From assembly GCF_014649335.1 (NCBI RefSeq), contig NZ_BMSV01000016.1, positions 1-64,000 of the forward strand: a stretch of 64,000 bases of DNA, read 5' to 3'. Source of the DNA: Streptomyces roseolilacinus (GTDB lineage: Bacteria > Actinomycetota > Actinomycetes > Streptomycetales > Streptomycetaceae). The position numbers were made by a program, and so were the translations under genes. The notes under the pieces are model-generated. The model was not told the DNA's origin and did not search any database. It was given only the letters and a program-made list of their open reading frames with translations. Numbering within the stretch: position 1 is the stretch's first letter; every line of letters starts with the position of its first letter. Shown here piece after piece: positions 23,963 to 33,102 of the stretch.

Positions 23963-25459
23963 GTGCGCCACCAGCCTGTCCGCCGCCGTCTCCTGCCCGC
24001 CGCCGCGCTCGTCTCGGCGTCCCTCCTGCTCGCCGGGTGCTTCGCCGCCCCCGGCGGCGGCGACGCGGCGGACGGCGGGAAGCGGATACGCGTGGCGATG
24101 ATGAACCCGCCCCGCTCCGGGCTGTCCCCGCTCTCCGACGACGCGTTCAAGCTGTCCCGCTGGTCGACCGCCGAGACCCTCGTCACCCTCGACGCGGACG
24201 GCGACGCCCGCCCCGCCCTCGCCACCTCCTGGAAGCAGCGCGGCGCCGCCTGGACCTTCACCGTCCGCGACGGCGTCACCTTCCACGACGGCACGCCGCT
24301 CACCGCGCGGGACGTCGTCCGCTCCCTCACCCGCGCCGCGACCGCCGCCCCCAAGCCGCGCATCCTCGACGGCGTCGACCTCACCGTGACCGCCTCCGGG
24401 AAGACCGTCACCGTCACCACCGCCGCCCCCGACCCGCTGGTCCCGCAGCGGCTCAGCTCCCCGCAGCTGTCGATCCTGTCCGCCAGGGCGTACCGGGGGA
24501 AGACCGTCGACCCCGTCGGCACCGGCACCGGCGCCTTCCGCCTCACCGAGGTCGACGGCACCTCCTCCGCCTCCCTCGACCGCTACGACGGCTACTGGGG
24601 CGGCAGGGCCAAGGCCCCCGGCATCGACGTCGTGTTCGTCCCCGACGGCACCGCCCGCGCCGCCGCGCTGCGCACCGGGGAGGCCGACATCGTCGAGGCC
24701 GTCCCCGTCTCGCAGGCCGCCCTCCTCGACCCCGACCTCGTCACCGAGGTCCCCATGCCGCGCACCAACACCCTCTACCTCAACACCTCCAAGGGTCCCT
24801 TCCGGAACCCCGCGCTGCGGGCCGCCGCCCGCCGCGCCCTCGACGCCGAGTCGATCGTGAAGGGCGTGTACGAGGGCCGCGCCGACGTCGCCGAGGGGCT
24901 GCTCGGCCCCGCCGTCACCTGGGCGGACGGCCTGCGCACGCCCCGCCGGGACACCCCCGCCGCCGCCCCGCGGGGCGCCACCGTCACCATCGGCACCTTC
25001 ACCGACCGCGCGGAACTGCCCGAGGTCGCCCAGACCCTCCAGCAGCAGCTGCGCAAGGCCGGCTTCGACGTGCGGCTGGAGGTGCGCGAGTACGCCGCCA
25101 TCGAGGCGGACGCCCTGGCCGGCGCGTTCGACGCGTTCCTGCTGTCCCGCGCGACCGTCCTGGACTCCGGCGACCCCGCCGCGTACCTCTACAGCGACTT
25201 CGCCTCCCGCGGCTCCTTCAACCTCTCCCAGCTCGCCGACCCCGCCGTCGACGCCGCGCTCGACCGGGCCGCCGCCGCCCCGGCCGGCACCGCCCGCCGC
25301 AAGGCCGTGATGGCGGCGGAGGCCGCCGTCCTCGCCACCGACGCCGCCGTCCCGCTCCTCCACGAGCGGGTCGTCCAGGGCGACGCCGCCGCGGTCGCGG
25401 GCGTCGCGCACGACCCGCGCGAGCGCCTGCTCGTCACGCCCGACACGTACGTCAAGTGA
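23963..25459 (+). CDS. Nickel/peptide-type ABC substrate-binding lipoprotein
   Basis: A 498-residue SBP_bac_5 family protein (DppA/NikA/CntA class). The lipoprotein signal has Arg residues, a hydrophobic core and the lipobox LLLAGC, with lipid-bearing Cys at about residue 26. The mature protein follows the family pattern: 'ALATSWKQRGAAWTFTVRDGVTFHDGTPLTARDVV' early, 'GTGAFRLTEV' and 'NTLYLNTSKGPFRNPALRAA' later. GTG at 23963 has ggaaggg 7 bases upstream. It is the first gene of a five-gene operon whose members overlap by 4-11 bases, under the Fur-like box. Family members bind peptides, free metal or metal-metallophore complexes; the operator points to the last two. Confidence 0.9.
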   Translation: MRHQPVRRRLLPAAALVSASLLLAGCFAAPGGGDAADGGKRIRVAMMNPPRSGLSPLSDDAFKLSRWSTAETLVTLDADGDARPALATSWKQRGAAWTFTVRDGVTFHDGTPLTARDVVRSLTRAATAAPKPRILDGVDLTVTASGKTVTVTTAAPDPLVPQRLSSPQLSILSARAYRGKTVDPVGTGTGAFRLTEVDGTSSASLDRYDGYWGGRAKAPGIDVVFVPDGTARAAALRTGEADIVEAVPVSQAALLDPDLVTEVPMPRTNTLYLNTSKGPFRNPALRAAARRALDAESIVKGVYEGRADVAEGLLGPAVTWADGLRTPRRDTPAAAPRGATVTIGTFTDRAELPEVAQTLQQQLRKAGFDVRLEVREYAAIEADALAGAFDAFLLSRATVLDSGDPAAYLYSDFASRGSFNLSQLADPAVDAALDRAAAAPAGTARRKAVMAAEAAVLATDAAVPLLHERVVQGDAAAVAGVAHDPRERLLVTPDTYVK

Positions 25460-27222
25460 GGGCCCCCGCCTCCGCGGGCGTCCGGGCCGGGGCGACGCGG
25501 GCCCTCGCGCTCGCCGCCGTGTTCGCCGGCGTCGGCCTGCTGCCCTGGTACTCCGGCCGCGACCCCGCCCTGACCGTCCTGCGCGCCCGGTCCGCCGAGC
25601 AGGAGCCCACCCCCGAGGCGCTCGCCGCGATCCGCGCCGACCTCGGGCTGGACGCGGGTCCGGTCGCGCTCCTCGCCGACCGGGCCTCCGGTCTGCTCCG
25701 CGGCGACCTCGGCACCTCGTGGGTCTCCGGTACCGACGTCCTGCCGTCCGTCACCGCGGGCCTCCAGGTGTCGCTCGGCCTCATGGGCGCCGCGCTCGCC
25801 GTGGCACTGGCCGTCGCCGCCGCCCTCGTCGCGCCCGTGCTGGTGCGCGGCCGGGGCACCTCCGGGATGGTCGCCGCGATGCTCGCCGCCGTACCGGAGT
25901 TCCTCCTCGCGACGGTGCTCCTCGTCGTCGGCGGGGTGTGGCTCGGCTGGTTCCCGACGGCGGGCTGGAAGGGCCCGGTCCACCTGGTGCTGCCCGCCGT
26001 CGCGCTGGGCGTCCCGGCGGGCGGGCTGCTGGGGCGGCTCGCCGCCGACGCGCTGCCCGCCGTCCTCGACGAGCGGTGGGCCGAGCTGTGGCGGGCCGCG
26101 GGCGTCACCCGGGCGCGCGTCGCGGGCGGTGCGCTGCGACGCGTCCTGCCCCCGCTGGTCCCGCAGTTCGGGCTGGTCGTCGTGGGCCTGACGGGGGGCG
26201 CGGTCGCCGTCGAGACGATCTTCGCCGTGCCGGGCATCGGCCGTACGGCGCTGGGCGCGGCCCGGTCGCAGGACCTGCCGCTGCTCCAGGGCGCCGTGCT
26301 GGCGCTGCTGCTGCTCGGCCTCCTCGTGGGCGGCGCGGCGGCGCTCGTGCGGCACCGGCTGCTCGGGCCCGGCCTGCGCGACGCGGGGCTGACGCTGCCC
26401 GCGCCGCGCCCGCCGCGGGTCGGGCCGGCCGTCCCGGTGGTGCTGGCCGTCCTGCTGCTCGGGATGATCGGCTGGGGCCTGCTGCGCGACCCGTACGCGG
26501 TGGACACCGCCACCCGGCTCGCCCCGCCGTCGTCCTCGCACCCCCTCGGCACCGACGGCCTCGGCCGGGACGTGCTGGCCCGCCTCGGGCACGGCGCGGC
26601 GGCGACGGTCGGCACGGCCGCCGCGGTGTGCGCGCTCGGCTTCCTGCCGGCCCTGGCCCTGGGGTTCGTGCCGAACGTCGCCGCCGGCGTCTCCGACATC
26701 GCCAACGCGCTGCCGCCGGTGATCGTCGGCATCCTCGTCGCGGCGGCGTACGGGCCGGGCACCGGCGGGGCGGCCCTCGCCGTGGCGCTGGTCTCCTGGC
26801 CGCCGCTCGCCGCGCACGCCGCCGCGCTGGTGCAGGAGGTGCGGGCGTCCCGGTTCCTGTCGGCCCAGCGGGCGATCGGCGCCGGGCCGTGGTGGGTGCT
26901 GACCCGGCACGTCCTGCCGTCCGTGGCGGGCCCGGTGGCCCGGCACGCCCTGCTGCGGCTGCCCGGCACGGCCCTGGCGCTCGCCTCGCTGGGGTTCCTC
27001 GGCCTGGGCGCGCAGCCGCCCGCGCCCGAGTGGGGGCTGCTGCTCGACGAGTCGCGCGCGTACGTGGAGCGGGCCCCCTGGGCGGCCCTCGCGCCCGCCG
27101 CCGCCCTGGCCGTGCTCGCCGCCCTGGCCGTGTCCGCCGCCGCGTACGGCGCCTCCGCCCGCACCACTCGCGCCGCCCGCACCGCCCGCACCGCCCGGAA
27201 GGTCCCGTCCCGTGTCCGCTGA
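25456..27222 (+). CDS. Fused ABC permease (DppB-DppC-like in one chain)
   Basis: A 588-residue protein that joins two binding-protein-dependent permeases usually encoded separately. The N-terminal half (about 1-315) has the DppB/NikB layout with its EAA loop near 'WAELWRAAGVTRARVAGGALRRVLPP'. The C-terminal half (about 330-575) has 'HPLGTDGLGRDVLARLGHGAA', the DppC/NikC hallmark, and an EAA-like 'RFLSAQRAIGAGPWWVLTRHVLP'. About twelve membrane helices in all. GTG at 25456 overlaps the stop of the binding-protein gene by 4 bases. The last residues are Arg/Thr/Ala-rich. Both halves look intact, so a single chain should form the whole channel. Confidence 0.9.
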   Translation: MRAPASAGVRAGATRALALAAVFAGVGLLPWYSGRDPALTVLRARSAEQEPTPEALAAIRADLGLDAGPVALLADRASGLLRGDLGTSWVSGTDVLPSVTAGLQVSLGLMGAALAVALAVAAALVAPVLVRGRGTSGMVAAMLAAVPEFLLATVLLVVGGVWLGWFPTAGWKGPVHLVLPAVALGVPAGGLLGRLAADALPAVLDERWAELWRAAGVTRARVAGGALRRVLPPLVPQFGLVVVGLTGGAVAVETIFAVPGIGRTALGAARSQDLPLLQGAVLALLLLGLLVGGAAALVRHRLLGPGLRDAGLTLPAPRPPRVGPAVPVVLAVLLLGMIGWGLLRDPYAVDTATRLAPPSSSHPLGTDGLGRDVLARLGHGAAATVGTAAAVCALGFLPALALGFVPNVAAGVSDIANALPPVIVGILVAAAYGPGTGGAALAVALVSWPPLAAHAAALVQEVRASRFLSAQRAIGAGPWWVLTRHVLPSVAGPVARHALLRLPGTALALASLGFLGLGAQPPAPEWGLLLDESRAYVERAPWAALAPAAALAVLAALAVSAAAYGASARTTRAARTARTARKVPSRVR

Positions 27223-28225
27223 CGAACCGCTCCTGTCCGTCCGCGACCTGCGGATCTCCTTCGACGGCGCCGAGGCCGTGCGCGGCCTGTCCTTCGACGT
27301 CCACGCCGGGGAGGTCCTCGCGCTGGCCGGGGAGTCCGGCGCCGGGAAGTCCCTGACCGCGCGGGCGCTGCTCGGCCTGGTGCCGCGCGACGCCGTGGTG
27401 CGGGGCACCGTACGGCTGCGCGGCGGGACGGAACTGGTCGGCGCGAAGCCCCGCACGCTCGCCGCGCTGTGGGGCCGGCGCGTCGCCCTCGTCCCGCAGG
27501 ACGCGCTGTCCGCCCTCTCCCCCGTGCACCCGGTCGGCGACCAGATCGCCGCCGCCGTGCGGTCCCTGCGCGGCGTCTCCCGCCGCGAGGCGCGCGCCCG
27601 CGCCGCCGCGGCGCTGGACCGGGTCGGCGTCCCCGCCGCCCGCTGCGGCGCGTACCCGCACGAGCTGTCCGGCGGCATGCGCCAGCGGGCCGTCGTCGCG
27701 CTGGCGACGGCCGGCGACCCCGACCTCGTCGTCGCCGACGAGCCCACCACCGCCCTCGACCCGGACCTGCGCGACCAGGTGCTGCGCCTGCTGGCCGAAC
27801 GGCAGGAGGAGACCGGCGCGGCGCTCGTCCTGGTCACCCACGACCTGGCGGCCGTCCGCGACCACGCCGACCGCGTCCTCGTCCTGTACGCGGGCCGGCA
27901 CGCCGAGTCGGGCCCGGCGGCGCCCGTCCTCGACCACCCCCGCGCCCCGTACACGGCCGGGCTCCTCGCCTCCCTCCCGCCCGCCGCGCCGGTCCCCGGC
28001 CGGGGCCGGCGGCTGCCCGCGATCGGCGGGGTGCCGCCAGCGCCCGGCGAGCCGGCCGTCGGGTGCGCGTTCGCGCCGCGCTGCCCGCTGGCCGAGGACC
28101 GCTGCCGCGCCGACGTGCCCGGACCGCGCCGCGTGGGTGCGGCGGCGGAGCGCCGGGAGGTCTCCTGCCACCGTTCGGCCGACCTGCCCGGCGCCCTCGG
28201 CGAGCTGTTCCGGGAGGCGGTGTGA
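27212..28225 (+). CDS. ABC transporter ATP-binding protein (DppD/CntD-like)
   Basis: A 337-residue ATPase. Walker A 'GESGAGKSLT' (about 40-49), signature 'ELSGGMRQRAVVALATA', Walker B 'DLVVADEPTTALD', switch His in 'LVTHDLA'. The C-terminal 'GCAFAPRCPLAEDRCR' extension is the oligopeptide/nickel subfamily domain with clustered Cys, seen in proteins that can carry an iron-sulfur cluster. The GTG start at 27212 overlaps the permease gene by 11 bases. It pairs with the following ATPase to drive the fused permease. Confidence 0.92.
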   Translation: MSADEPLLSVRDLRISFDGAEAVRGLSFDVHAGEVLALAGESGAGKSLTARALLGLVPRDAVVRGTVRLRGGTELVGAKPRTLAALWGRRVALVPQDALSALSPVHPVGDQIAAAVRSLRGVSRREARARAAAALDRVGVPAARCGAYPHELSGGMRQRAVVALATAGDPDLVVADEPTTALDPDLRDQVLRLLAERQEETGAALVLVTHDLAAVRDHADRVLVLYAGRHAESGPAAPVLDHPRAPYTAGLLASLPPAAPVPGRGRRLPAIGGVPPAPGEPAVGCAFAPRCPLAEDRCRADVPGPRRVGAAAERREVSCHRSADLPGALGELFREAV

Positions 28226-28902
28226 ACGCCCTGCTGGAGGTGCGCGACCTGGTCGTCCGGTACGGGGCGGCGCTCGCCGTGGACCACGTGTCGTTCGAGG
28301 TGCGCGCCGGCGAGACGCTGGCGCTGGTGGGCCCGTCCGGCTGCGGCAAGTCGTCCACGGCGGCGGCCGCGCTGCTGCTGCGCCGCCCCGACGGCGGCGA
28401 GGTGCGGTTCGAGGGACGCGAACTGACCCGGCTGCCGGAACGGGACCTGCGGGCGCTGCGGCCCGCGATGCAGCCGGTGTTCCAGGACCCGTACGGCTCG
28501 CTCAGCCCCCGGCAGCGCATCCGCGACGCGGTCGCCGAGCCGCTGCGCGTCCAGGGCCGCTGGGACGCGGCGACCGGACCGGCGCGGGTCGCCGAACTGC
28601 TGGCGCGGGTCGGCCTCGACGCCGCGCACGGCCTGCGGCGCCCGCACGAACTGTCGGGCGGCCAGTGCCAGCGCGCCGGCATCGCCCGCGCCCTGGCGAG
28701 CGAACCGCGGCTGCTGGTGCTCGACGAGCCGGTGTCCGCCCTCGACCCGAGCGTCCGGGCGGGCGTGCTGAACCTGCTGGCGGAGCTCCAGGAGACCCTG
28801 GGGCTGGGCTACCTGTTCATCTGCCACGACATGGCGCTGGTACGGCACTTCGCCGACCGTACGGCCGAGATGCGGGACGGCCGCCTGGTGCGGGTCTCGT
28901 GA
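28222..28902 (+). CDS. ABC transporter ATP-binding protein (DppF/CntF-like)
   Basis: A short 226-residue ATPase: Walker A 'GPSGCGKSST', Q-loop 'QPVFQDPYGSLSPRQ' (typical DppF), signature 'ELSGGQCQRAGIARAL', Walker B 'RLLVLDEPVSALDP' and switch 'FICHDMALV'. It lacks the C-terminal oligopeptide domain, unlike its partner. GTG at 28222 overlaps the previous stop by 4 bases (GTGA). Confidence 0.92.
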   Translation: MNALLEVRDLVVRYGAALAVDHVSFEVRAGETLALVGPSGCGKSSTAAAALLLRRPDGGEVRFEGRELTRLPERDLRALRPAMQPVFQDPYGSLSPRQRIRDAVAEPLRVQGRWDAATGPARVAELLARVGLDAAHGLRRPHELSGGQCQRAGIARALASEPRLLVLDEPVSALDPSVRAGVLNLLAELQETLGLGYLFICHDMALVRHFADRTAEMRDGRLVRVS

Positions 28903-30131
28903 GCGCCCTCGCCCGGCTGCTGATCGGCAGCCAGTTCGCGTTCAACACCGGCTTCTTCGCCGTACTGCCCTACCTGGCCGGCCACCTGGGCGGCACCCTG
29001 GGGCTGGGCGGCTGGATGGTCGGTCTCGTCCTGGGCCTGCGGACCTTCAGCCAGCAGGGGCTGTTCGTGGTGGGCGGCGCGCTGACCGACCGGTTCGGGC
29101 CGCGCCCGGTGGTGCTGGCGGGGTGCGCGCTGCGCGTGGCGGGCTTCGCGTGGCTCGCGTGGGCCCAGTCGGTGGGGGCGGTGGTCGCCGCGGTGGTCCT
29201 GGTCGGCTTCGCCGCGGCCCTGTTCTCGCCGGCCGTCGAGTCGGAGGTGGCGCGGGAGGCGGTGCGCCTGGAGGAGGCCACGGGCCTGCCGCGCACCCGG
29301 CTGCCGGCCCGGTTCTCCGCGGCGGGCCAGGCCGGCGCGCTGCTCGGGCCGGCGCTGGGCGCGGTGCTGCTGGCGGGCGACTTCCGGATGGCGTGCCGGG
29401 CGGGGGCGGTGGTCTTCCTGCTGGTCCTGGCCGGGCACGCGCGGCTGATGCCCCGCAGGGCGGGCACGGCCGGCCGGGGGCGCGCGGCACCCGGGCCGGA
29501 CGGGGCGCACGGGTTGGGCGGGGTGCTGCGCCACCGCCGCTTCCTGGCGCTGACGGCCGCGTACGCGGCGTACCTGCTGGCGTACAACCAGCTGTACCTG
29601 GCGCTGCCCGCCGAACTGGACCGGGTGACGGGCTCGCAGGCGGCGCTCGGCTGGCTGTTCGCGCTGTCGTCGGCGCTCGTGGTGGCGGGGCAGCTGCCGC
29701 TGGAGCGGTGGGCCGCGCGGCGGCTGTCCTGGGGTGCGTCGGTCCGGCTCGGCCTGGTCGTGGTCGCGGCGGCGTTCGCGGCGGGCGGGGCGCTGCGGGA
29801 CGCGGGCGGCCTGTGGCCGGCGGTGGTGTTCGTGGTGCTGCTGTCGGTGGGTCAGATGCTGGTGTCCCCGGCCGTGCGGGCCTGGCTGCCCGACCTGGTG
29901 GACGCGCGGCGGCTGGGGCTGTACACGGGGGCGATGTCGTCGCTGGCCGGTCTGGTGGTGCTGGTGGGCGGCGCCCCGGCGGGCGCCCTGGTGGGGACGG
30001 GCTGGTACGGGCCGGCCCTGGCGGCGGTGGCGCTGCTGGGGGTGGTGGCGGTGCCGCGCGGCGCGGCCCGGGCCGGTACCGGAGCGGTCGGCGCCGCCGG
30101 CCCCGCGGAGGCGGCGCGGCGCGGGCGGTGA
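28899..30131 (+). CDS. MFS transporter encoded in the ABC importer operon
   Basis: A 410-residue, 12-helix major facilitator. 'GALTDRFGPRPVVLAG' after helix 2 is the MFS motif A. A longer loop with 'RRAGTAGRGRAAPGPDG' separates the two six-helix halves. The GTG start overlaps the previous stop by 4 bases, so its synthesis is coupled to the importer. In staphylopine-type metallophore systems an MFS exporter (CntE) is encoded with CntABCDF, which suggests that this protein exports a metallophore or its product. Drug efflux is an alternative. The C-terminal 25 residues are Ala/Gly-rich. Confidence 0.85.
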   Translation: MSALARLLIGSQFAFNTGFFAVLPYLAGHLGGTLGLGGWMVGLVLGLRTFSQQGLFVVGGALTDRFGPRPVVLAGCALRVAGFAWLAWAQSVGAVVAAVVLVGFAAALFSPAVESEVAREAVRLEEATGLPRTRLPARFSAAGQAGALLGPALGAVLLAGDFRMACRAGAVVFLLVLAGHARLMPRRAGTAGRGRAAPGPDGAHGLGGVLRHRRFLALTAAYAAYLLAYNQLYLALPAELDRVTGSQAALGWLFALSSALVVAGQLPLERWAARRLSWGASVRLGLVVVAAAFAAGGALRDAGGLWPAVVFVVLLSVGQMLVSPAVRAWLPDLVDARRLGLYTGAMSSLAGLVVLVGGAPAGALVGTGWYGPALAAVALLGVVAVPRGAARAGTGAVGAAGPAEAARRGR

Positions 30132-30151
30132 CCCGCGGGGCGGCCGACGCG

Positions 30152-30190
30152 CGGCGCCCCCGCGCGCACGGGGTGCGGGCGGGGGCGCCG
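30152..30190. terminator. Bidirectional hairpin between the MFS gene and serA
   Basis: Perfect 12-bp arms cggcgcccccgc (30152-30163) and gcgggggcgccg (30179-30190) lie between the convergent genes, 20 bases after one stop and 17 after the other. Confidence 0.7.
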
Positions 30191-30207
30191 GGTGGTGCGG
30201 GGGTCCG

Positions 30208-31797
30208 TCAGACCAGGTTGACGGAGCGGACGGAGGTGGCTCCCACCTCTTCGGCCAGCTCCGTGAGGACCGGCTGCGGCACCGTGTCGTCGACGGTCAG
30301 GACCGCCAGCGCCTCGCCGCCCTCCTCGGCGCGGGAGACCTGCATGCCGGCGATGTTCAGGCCGGCCTCGCCGAGGATGCGGCCGACCGTGCCGACGACG
30401 CCCGGGCGGTCCTCGTAGCGCAGGACGACCATGTGGTCGGCGAGGGCGAGGTCCACGTCGTAGTCGCCGACGGCGACGATCTTCTGGAGGTGCTTGGGGC
30501 CGACCAGCGTGCCGGACACGGCGATCTCCTCGCCGCCGCCGAGCGTGCCCCGGACGGTGAGGACGTTGCGGTGGTCGGGGGACTCGCTGCTCGTGGTGAG
30601 CCGCACCTCGACGCCGCGCTCCTGCGCGAACAGCGGGGCGTTCACGTACGAGACGGTCTCGTCGACGACGTCCTCGAAGACGCCCTTGAGGGCGGACAGC
30701 TCCAGCACCTTCACGTCGTGCTGGGTGATCTCGCCGTACACCTCGACGTCGAGGCGGACCGCGACCTCGCCGGCCAGCGCCGTGAAGATCCGGCCGAGGC
30801 GCTCGGCCAGCGGCAGGCCCGGCTTGACGTCCTCGGCGATGACACCGCCCTGGACGTTCACCGCGTCGGGGACCAGCTCGCCGGCGAGGGCGAGGCGCAC
30901 CGAGCGGGCGACGGCGATGCCGGCCTTCTCCTGCGCCTCGTCCGTGGACGCGCCGAGGTGCGGGGTGCAGACGACCTGGTCGAGCTCGAACAGCGGGGAG
31001 TCCGTGCAGGGCTCCTTCGCGTACACGTCGAGGCCGGCGCCGGCGACACGGCCCTCCTTCAGCGCCGAGTACAGCGCCTCCTCGTCGACGATGCCGCCGC
31101 GCGCGGCGTTGACGACGCGGACGGTCGGCTTGACCTTGTGCAGCGCCTCGTCGCCGATGAGGCCGATCGTCTCGGGCGTCTTCGGCAGGTGGACGGTGAT
31201 GAAGTCGGAGACCTCCAGCAGCTCGTCCAGGGAGAGCAGCTTGACGCCCATCTGCGCGGCGCGGGCCGGCTGGACGTACGGGTCGTAGGCGACGACCTTC
31301 ATGCCGAAGGCGGACATGCGCTGGGCGACCAGGACGCCGATGCGGCCGAGGCCGACGACGCCGAGGGTCTTCTCGCTCAGCTCGACGCCGGTGTACTTGC
31401 TGCGCTTCCACTCGCCGTTCTTCAGGGCGGTGTTGGCCTGCGGGATGTTGCGGGCCGTGGCGACCAGCAGGCCGCAGGCGAGCTCGGCGGCGGTGACGAT
31501 GTTGGACGTCGGGGCGTTGACGACCATCACGCCGGCCTTGGTGGCGGCGGAGACGTCGACGTTGTCCAGGCCCACGCCGGCGCGGGCGACGACCTTCAGC
31601 CTGTTCGCGGCGGCGATGGCCTCGGCGTCGACCTTGGTGGCGGAGCGGATCAGGATCGCGTCGACGTCGGCGATGGCGGGGAGCAGCTCCTCGCGGTTCG
31701 CGCCGTTGCAGTGCCGGATCTCGAAGTCGGGGCCGAGGGCGTCGACGGTGGCGGGCGACAGCTCTTCAGCGATGAGTACGACGGGTTTCGAGCTCAC
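30208..31797 (-). CDS. serA: D-3-phosphoglycerate dehydrogenase
   Basis: A 529-residue long-form PGDH: catalytic and NAD-binding domain (residues about 1-315; 'VGLGRIGVLVAQRM' is the dinucleotide fold and 'TPHLGASTDEAQEKAG' carries the catalytic His), an intervening substrate-binding domain (about 320-450), and a C-terminal ACT domain ('RPGVVGTVGRILGEAGLNIAGMQV') that binds serine for feedback inhibition. It starts serine synthesis from 3-phosphoglycerate. Start at 31797. The 271-base gap upstream holds the ilvC terminator and probably its own promoter, so it is likely separate from the ilv operon. Confidence 0.96.
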   Translation of the reverse strand: MSSKPVVLIAEELSPATVDALGPDFEIRHCNGANREELLPAIADVDAILIRSATKVDAEAIAAANRLKVVARAGVGLDNVDVSAATKAGVMVVNAPTSNIVTAAELACGLLVATARNIPQANTALKNGEWKRSKYTGVELSEKTLGVVGLGRIGVLVAQRMSAFGMKVVAYDPYVQPARAAQMGVKLLSLDELLEVSDFITVHLPKTPETIGLIGDEALHKVKPTVRVVNAARGGIVDEEALYSALKEGRVAGAGLDVYAKEPCTDSPLFELDQVVCTPHLGASTDEAQEKAGIAVARSVRLALAGELVPDAVNVQGGVIAEDVKPGLPLAERLGRIFTALAGEVAVRLDVEVYGEITQHDVKVLELSALKGVFEDVVDETVSYVNAPLFAQERGVEVRLTTSSESPDHRNVLTVRGTLGGGEEIAVSGTLVGPKHLQKIVAVGDYDVDLALADHMVVLRYEDRPGVVGTVGRILGEAGLNIAGMQVSRAEEGGEALAVLTVDDTVPQPVLTELAEEVGATSVRSVNLV

Positions 31798-32023
31798 GTG
31801 AGGTCCTCACAAGTCCAGTGCGGACGGCCGTCCCGACGGCCGCAGGCGGTGGAGGGGGGCTTGCCGCGTGGAAGACGCACGACGCTGTGGGCCTGACGCG
31901 TATTGCTGTGCAGTGTAGTGGCGCCGAGAACCGTTTTCTGCGCCTCGTAGGCAGGATCACTCACACGAGGCTGGACGCCGTGGACAAGCTCCCGACGGGC
32001 GGGGCGGGGCGGGGCGCGCGGAC

Positions 32024-32060
32024 GGCGGCGGGGCCGGGCGCATCGCCCGGCCCCGCCGCC
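32024..32060 (-). terminator. Terminator after ilvC
   Basis: Perfect 17-bp arms (32024-32040 and 32044-32060) with a 3-base loop lie 8 bases after the ilvC stop. This very stable stem ends the ilvB-N-C transcript. The remaining part of the 31798-32068 gap has no gene; a tacact hexamer near 31915 on the minus strand could be a serA -10. Confidence 0.8.
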
Positions 32061-32068
32061 GAGGGGGC

Positions 32069-33070
32069 TCAGGCCTCCTCGTTGTCCACCCAGCTCATGA
32101 GCTTGCGCAGCTCCTTGCCGGTGGTCTCCAGCAGGTGCTCGGAGTCCTGCGTCTTGTACTCCTCGTACTTCTTCAGGCCGCCGTGGTACTCGTCCATCCA
32201 GTTCTTGGCGAACGTGCCGTCCTGGATCTCGGCGAGGACCTTCTTCATCTCGGCCTTGGTGGCGTCCGTGATGATGCGCGGGCCCGTGACGTAGTCGCCC
32301 CACTCGGCGGTCTCGGAGACCGACCAGCGCATCTTCTCCAGGCCGCCCTCGTACATGAGGTCGACGATCAGCTTCAGCTCGTGGAGGCACTCGAAGTAGG
32401 CGATCTCCGGCTGGTAGCCGGCCTCGACCAGGGTCTCGAAGCCCGCCTTGACCAGCGCGGAGGCACCGCCGCAGAGCACGGCCTGCTCACCGAACAGGTC
32501 GGTCTCGGTCTCCTCGGTGAAGGTCGTCTTGATGACGCCCGCGCGGGTGCCGCCGATGGCCTTGGCGTACGAGAGGGCGAGGGCGAAGGCGTTGCCGGTG
32601 GCGTCCTGCTCGACGGCGGCGATCGCCGGGACGCCGCGGCCCTCCTCGTACTGGCGGCGGACCAGGTGGCCCGGGCCCTTCGGGGCGACCAGCGCGACGT
32701 CCACGCCGGCCGGGGGCTTGATGAAGCCGAAGCGGACGTTGAAGCCGTGGGCGAAGAACAGCGCGTCGCCGTCCTTCAGGTTGCCCTTGACGGACTCCTC
32801 GTAGACCTGCGCCTGGATCGGGTCCGGGATGAGGATCATGATCACGTCGGCCTCGGCCGCGGCCTCCGCCGGGGTGACGACGCGCAGGCCCTGCTCCTCG
32901 GCCTTCGCCTTGGACTTGGAGCCCTCGTGCAGACCGACGCGGACGTCGACACCGGAGTCGCGGAGGGACAGCGCGTGGGCGTGGCCCTGGCTGCCGTAAC
33001 CGATCACCGCGACCTTGCGGCCCTGGATGATGGACAGGTCGGCGTCGTCGTCGTAGAACAGCTCGGCCAC
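32069..33070 (-). CDS. ilvC: Ketol-acid reductoisomerase
   Basis: A 333-residue class I KARI, the short form of most bacteria. It converts acetolactate and acetohydroxybutyrate to dihydroxy acids in valine/leucine and isoleucine synthesis. 'VAVIGYGSQGHAHALSLRDSG' is the NADPH fold; 'DLFGEQAVLCGG' and 'ECLHELKLIVDLMYEGG' carry the metal ligands of the knotted domain. ATG at 33070. It is last in the ilvB-N-C operon, 84 bases after ilvN, with a 16-bp perfect palindrome between them. Confidence 0.97.
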   Translation of the reverse strand: MAELFYDDDADLSIIQGRKVAVIGYGSQGHAHALSLRDSGVDVRVGLHEGSKSKAKAEEQGLRVVTPAEAAAEADVIMILIPDPIQAQVYEESVKGNLKDGDALFFAHGFNVRFGFIKPPAGVDVALVAPKGPGHLVRRQYEEGRGVPAIAAVEQDATGNAFALALSYAKAIGGTRAGVIKTTFTEETETDLFGEQAVLCGGASALVKAGFETLVEAGYQPEIAYFECLHELKLIVDLMYEGGLEKMRWSVSETAEWGDYVTGPRIITDATKAEMKKVLAEIQDGTFAKNWMDEYHGGLKKYEEYKTQDSEHLLETTGKELRKLMSWVDNEEA

Positions 33071-33102
33071 TGGGTTTCTCCTTGGATGTTCTGGTGGTGC
33101 GT

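Noticed and set aside
25189..28848. A 1,219-codon open frame opposite the ABC operon
   Set aside because: Antisense to the binding protein, permease and ATPases, which have clear motifs; compositionally a GC artefact.
31798..32068. A leader peptide or regulatory RNA before serA
   Set aside because: No Ser-rich short frame or U-tract terminator is visible in the serA 5' region; only the ilvC terminator and a weak promoter candidate are present.
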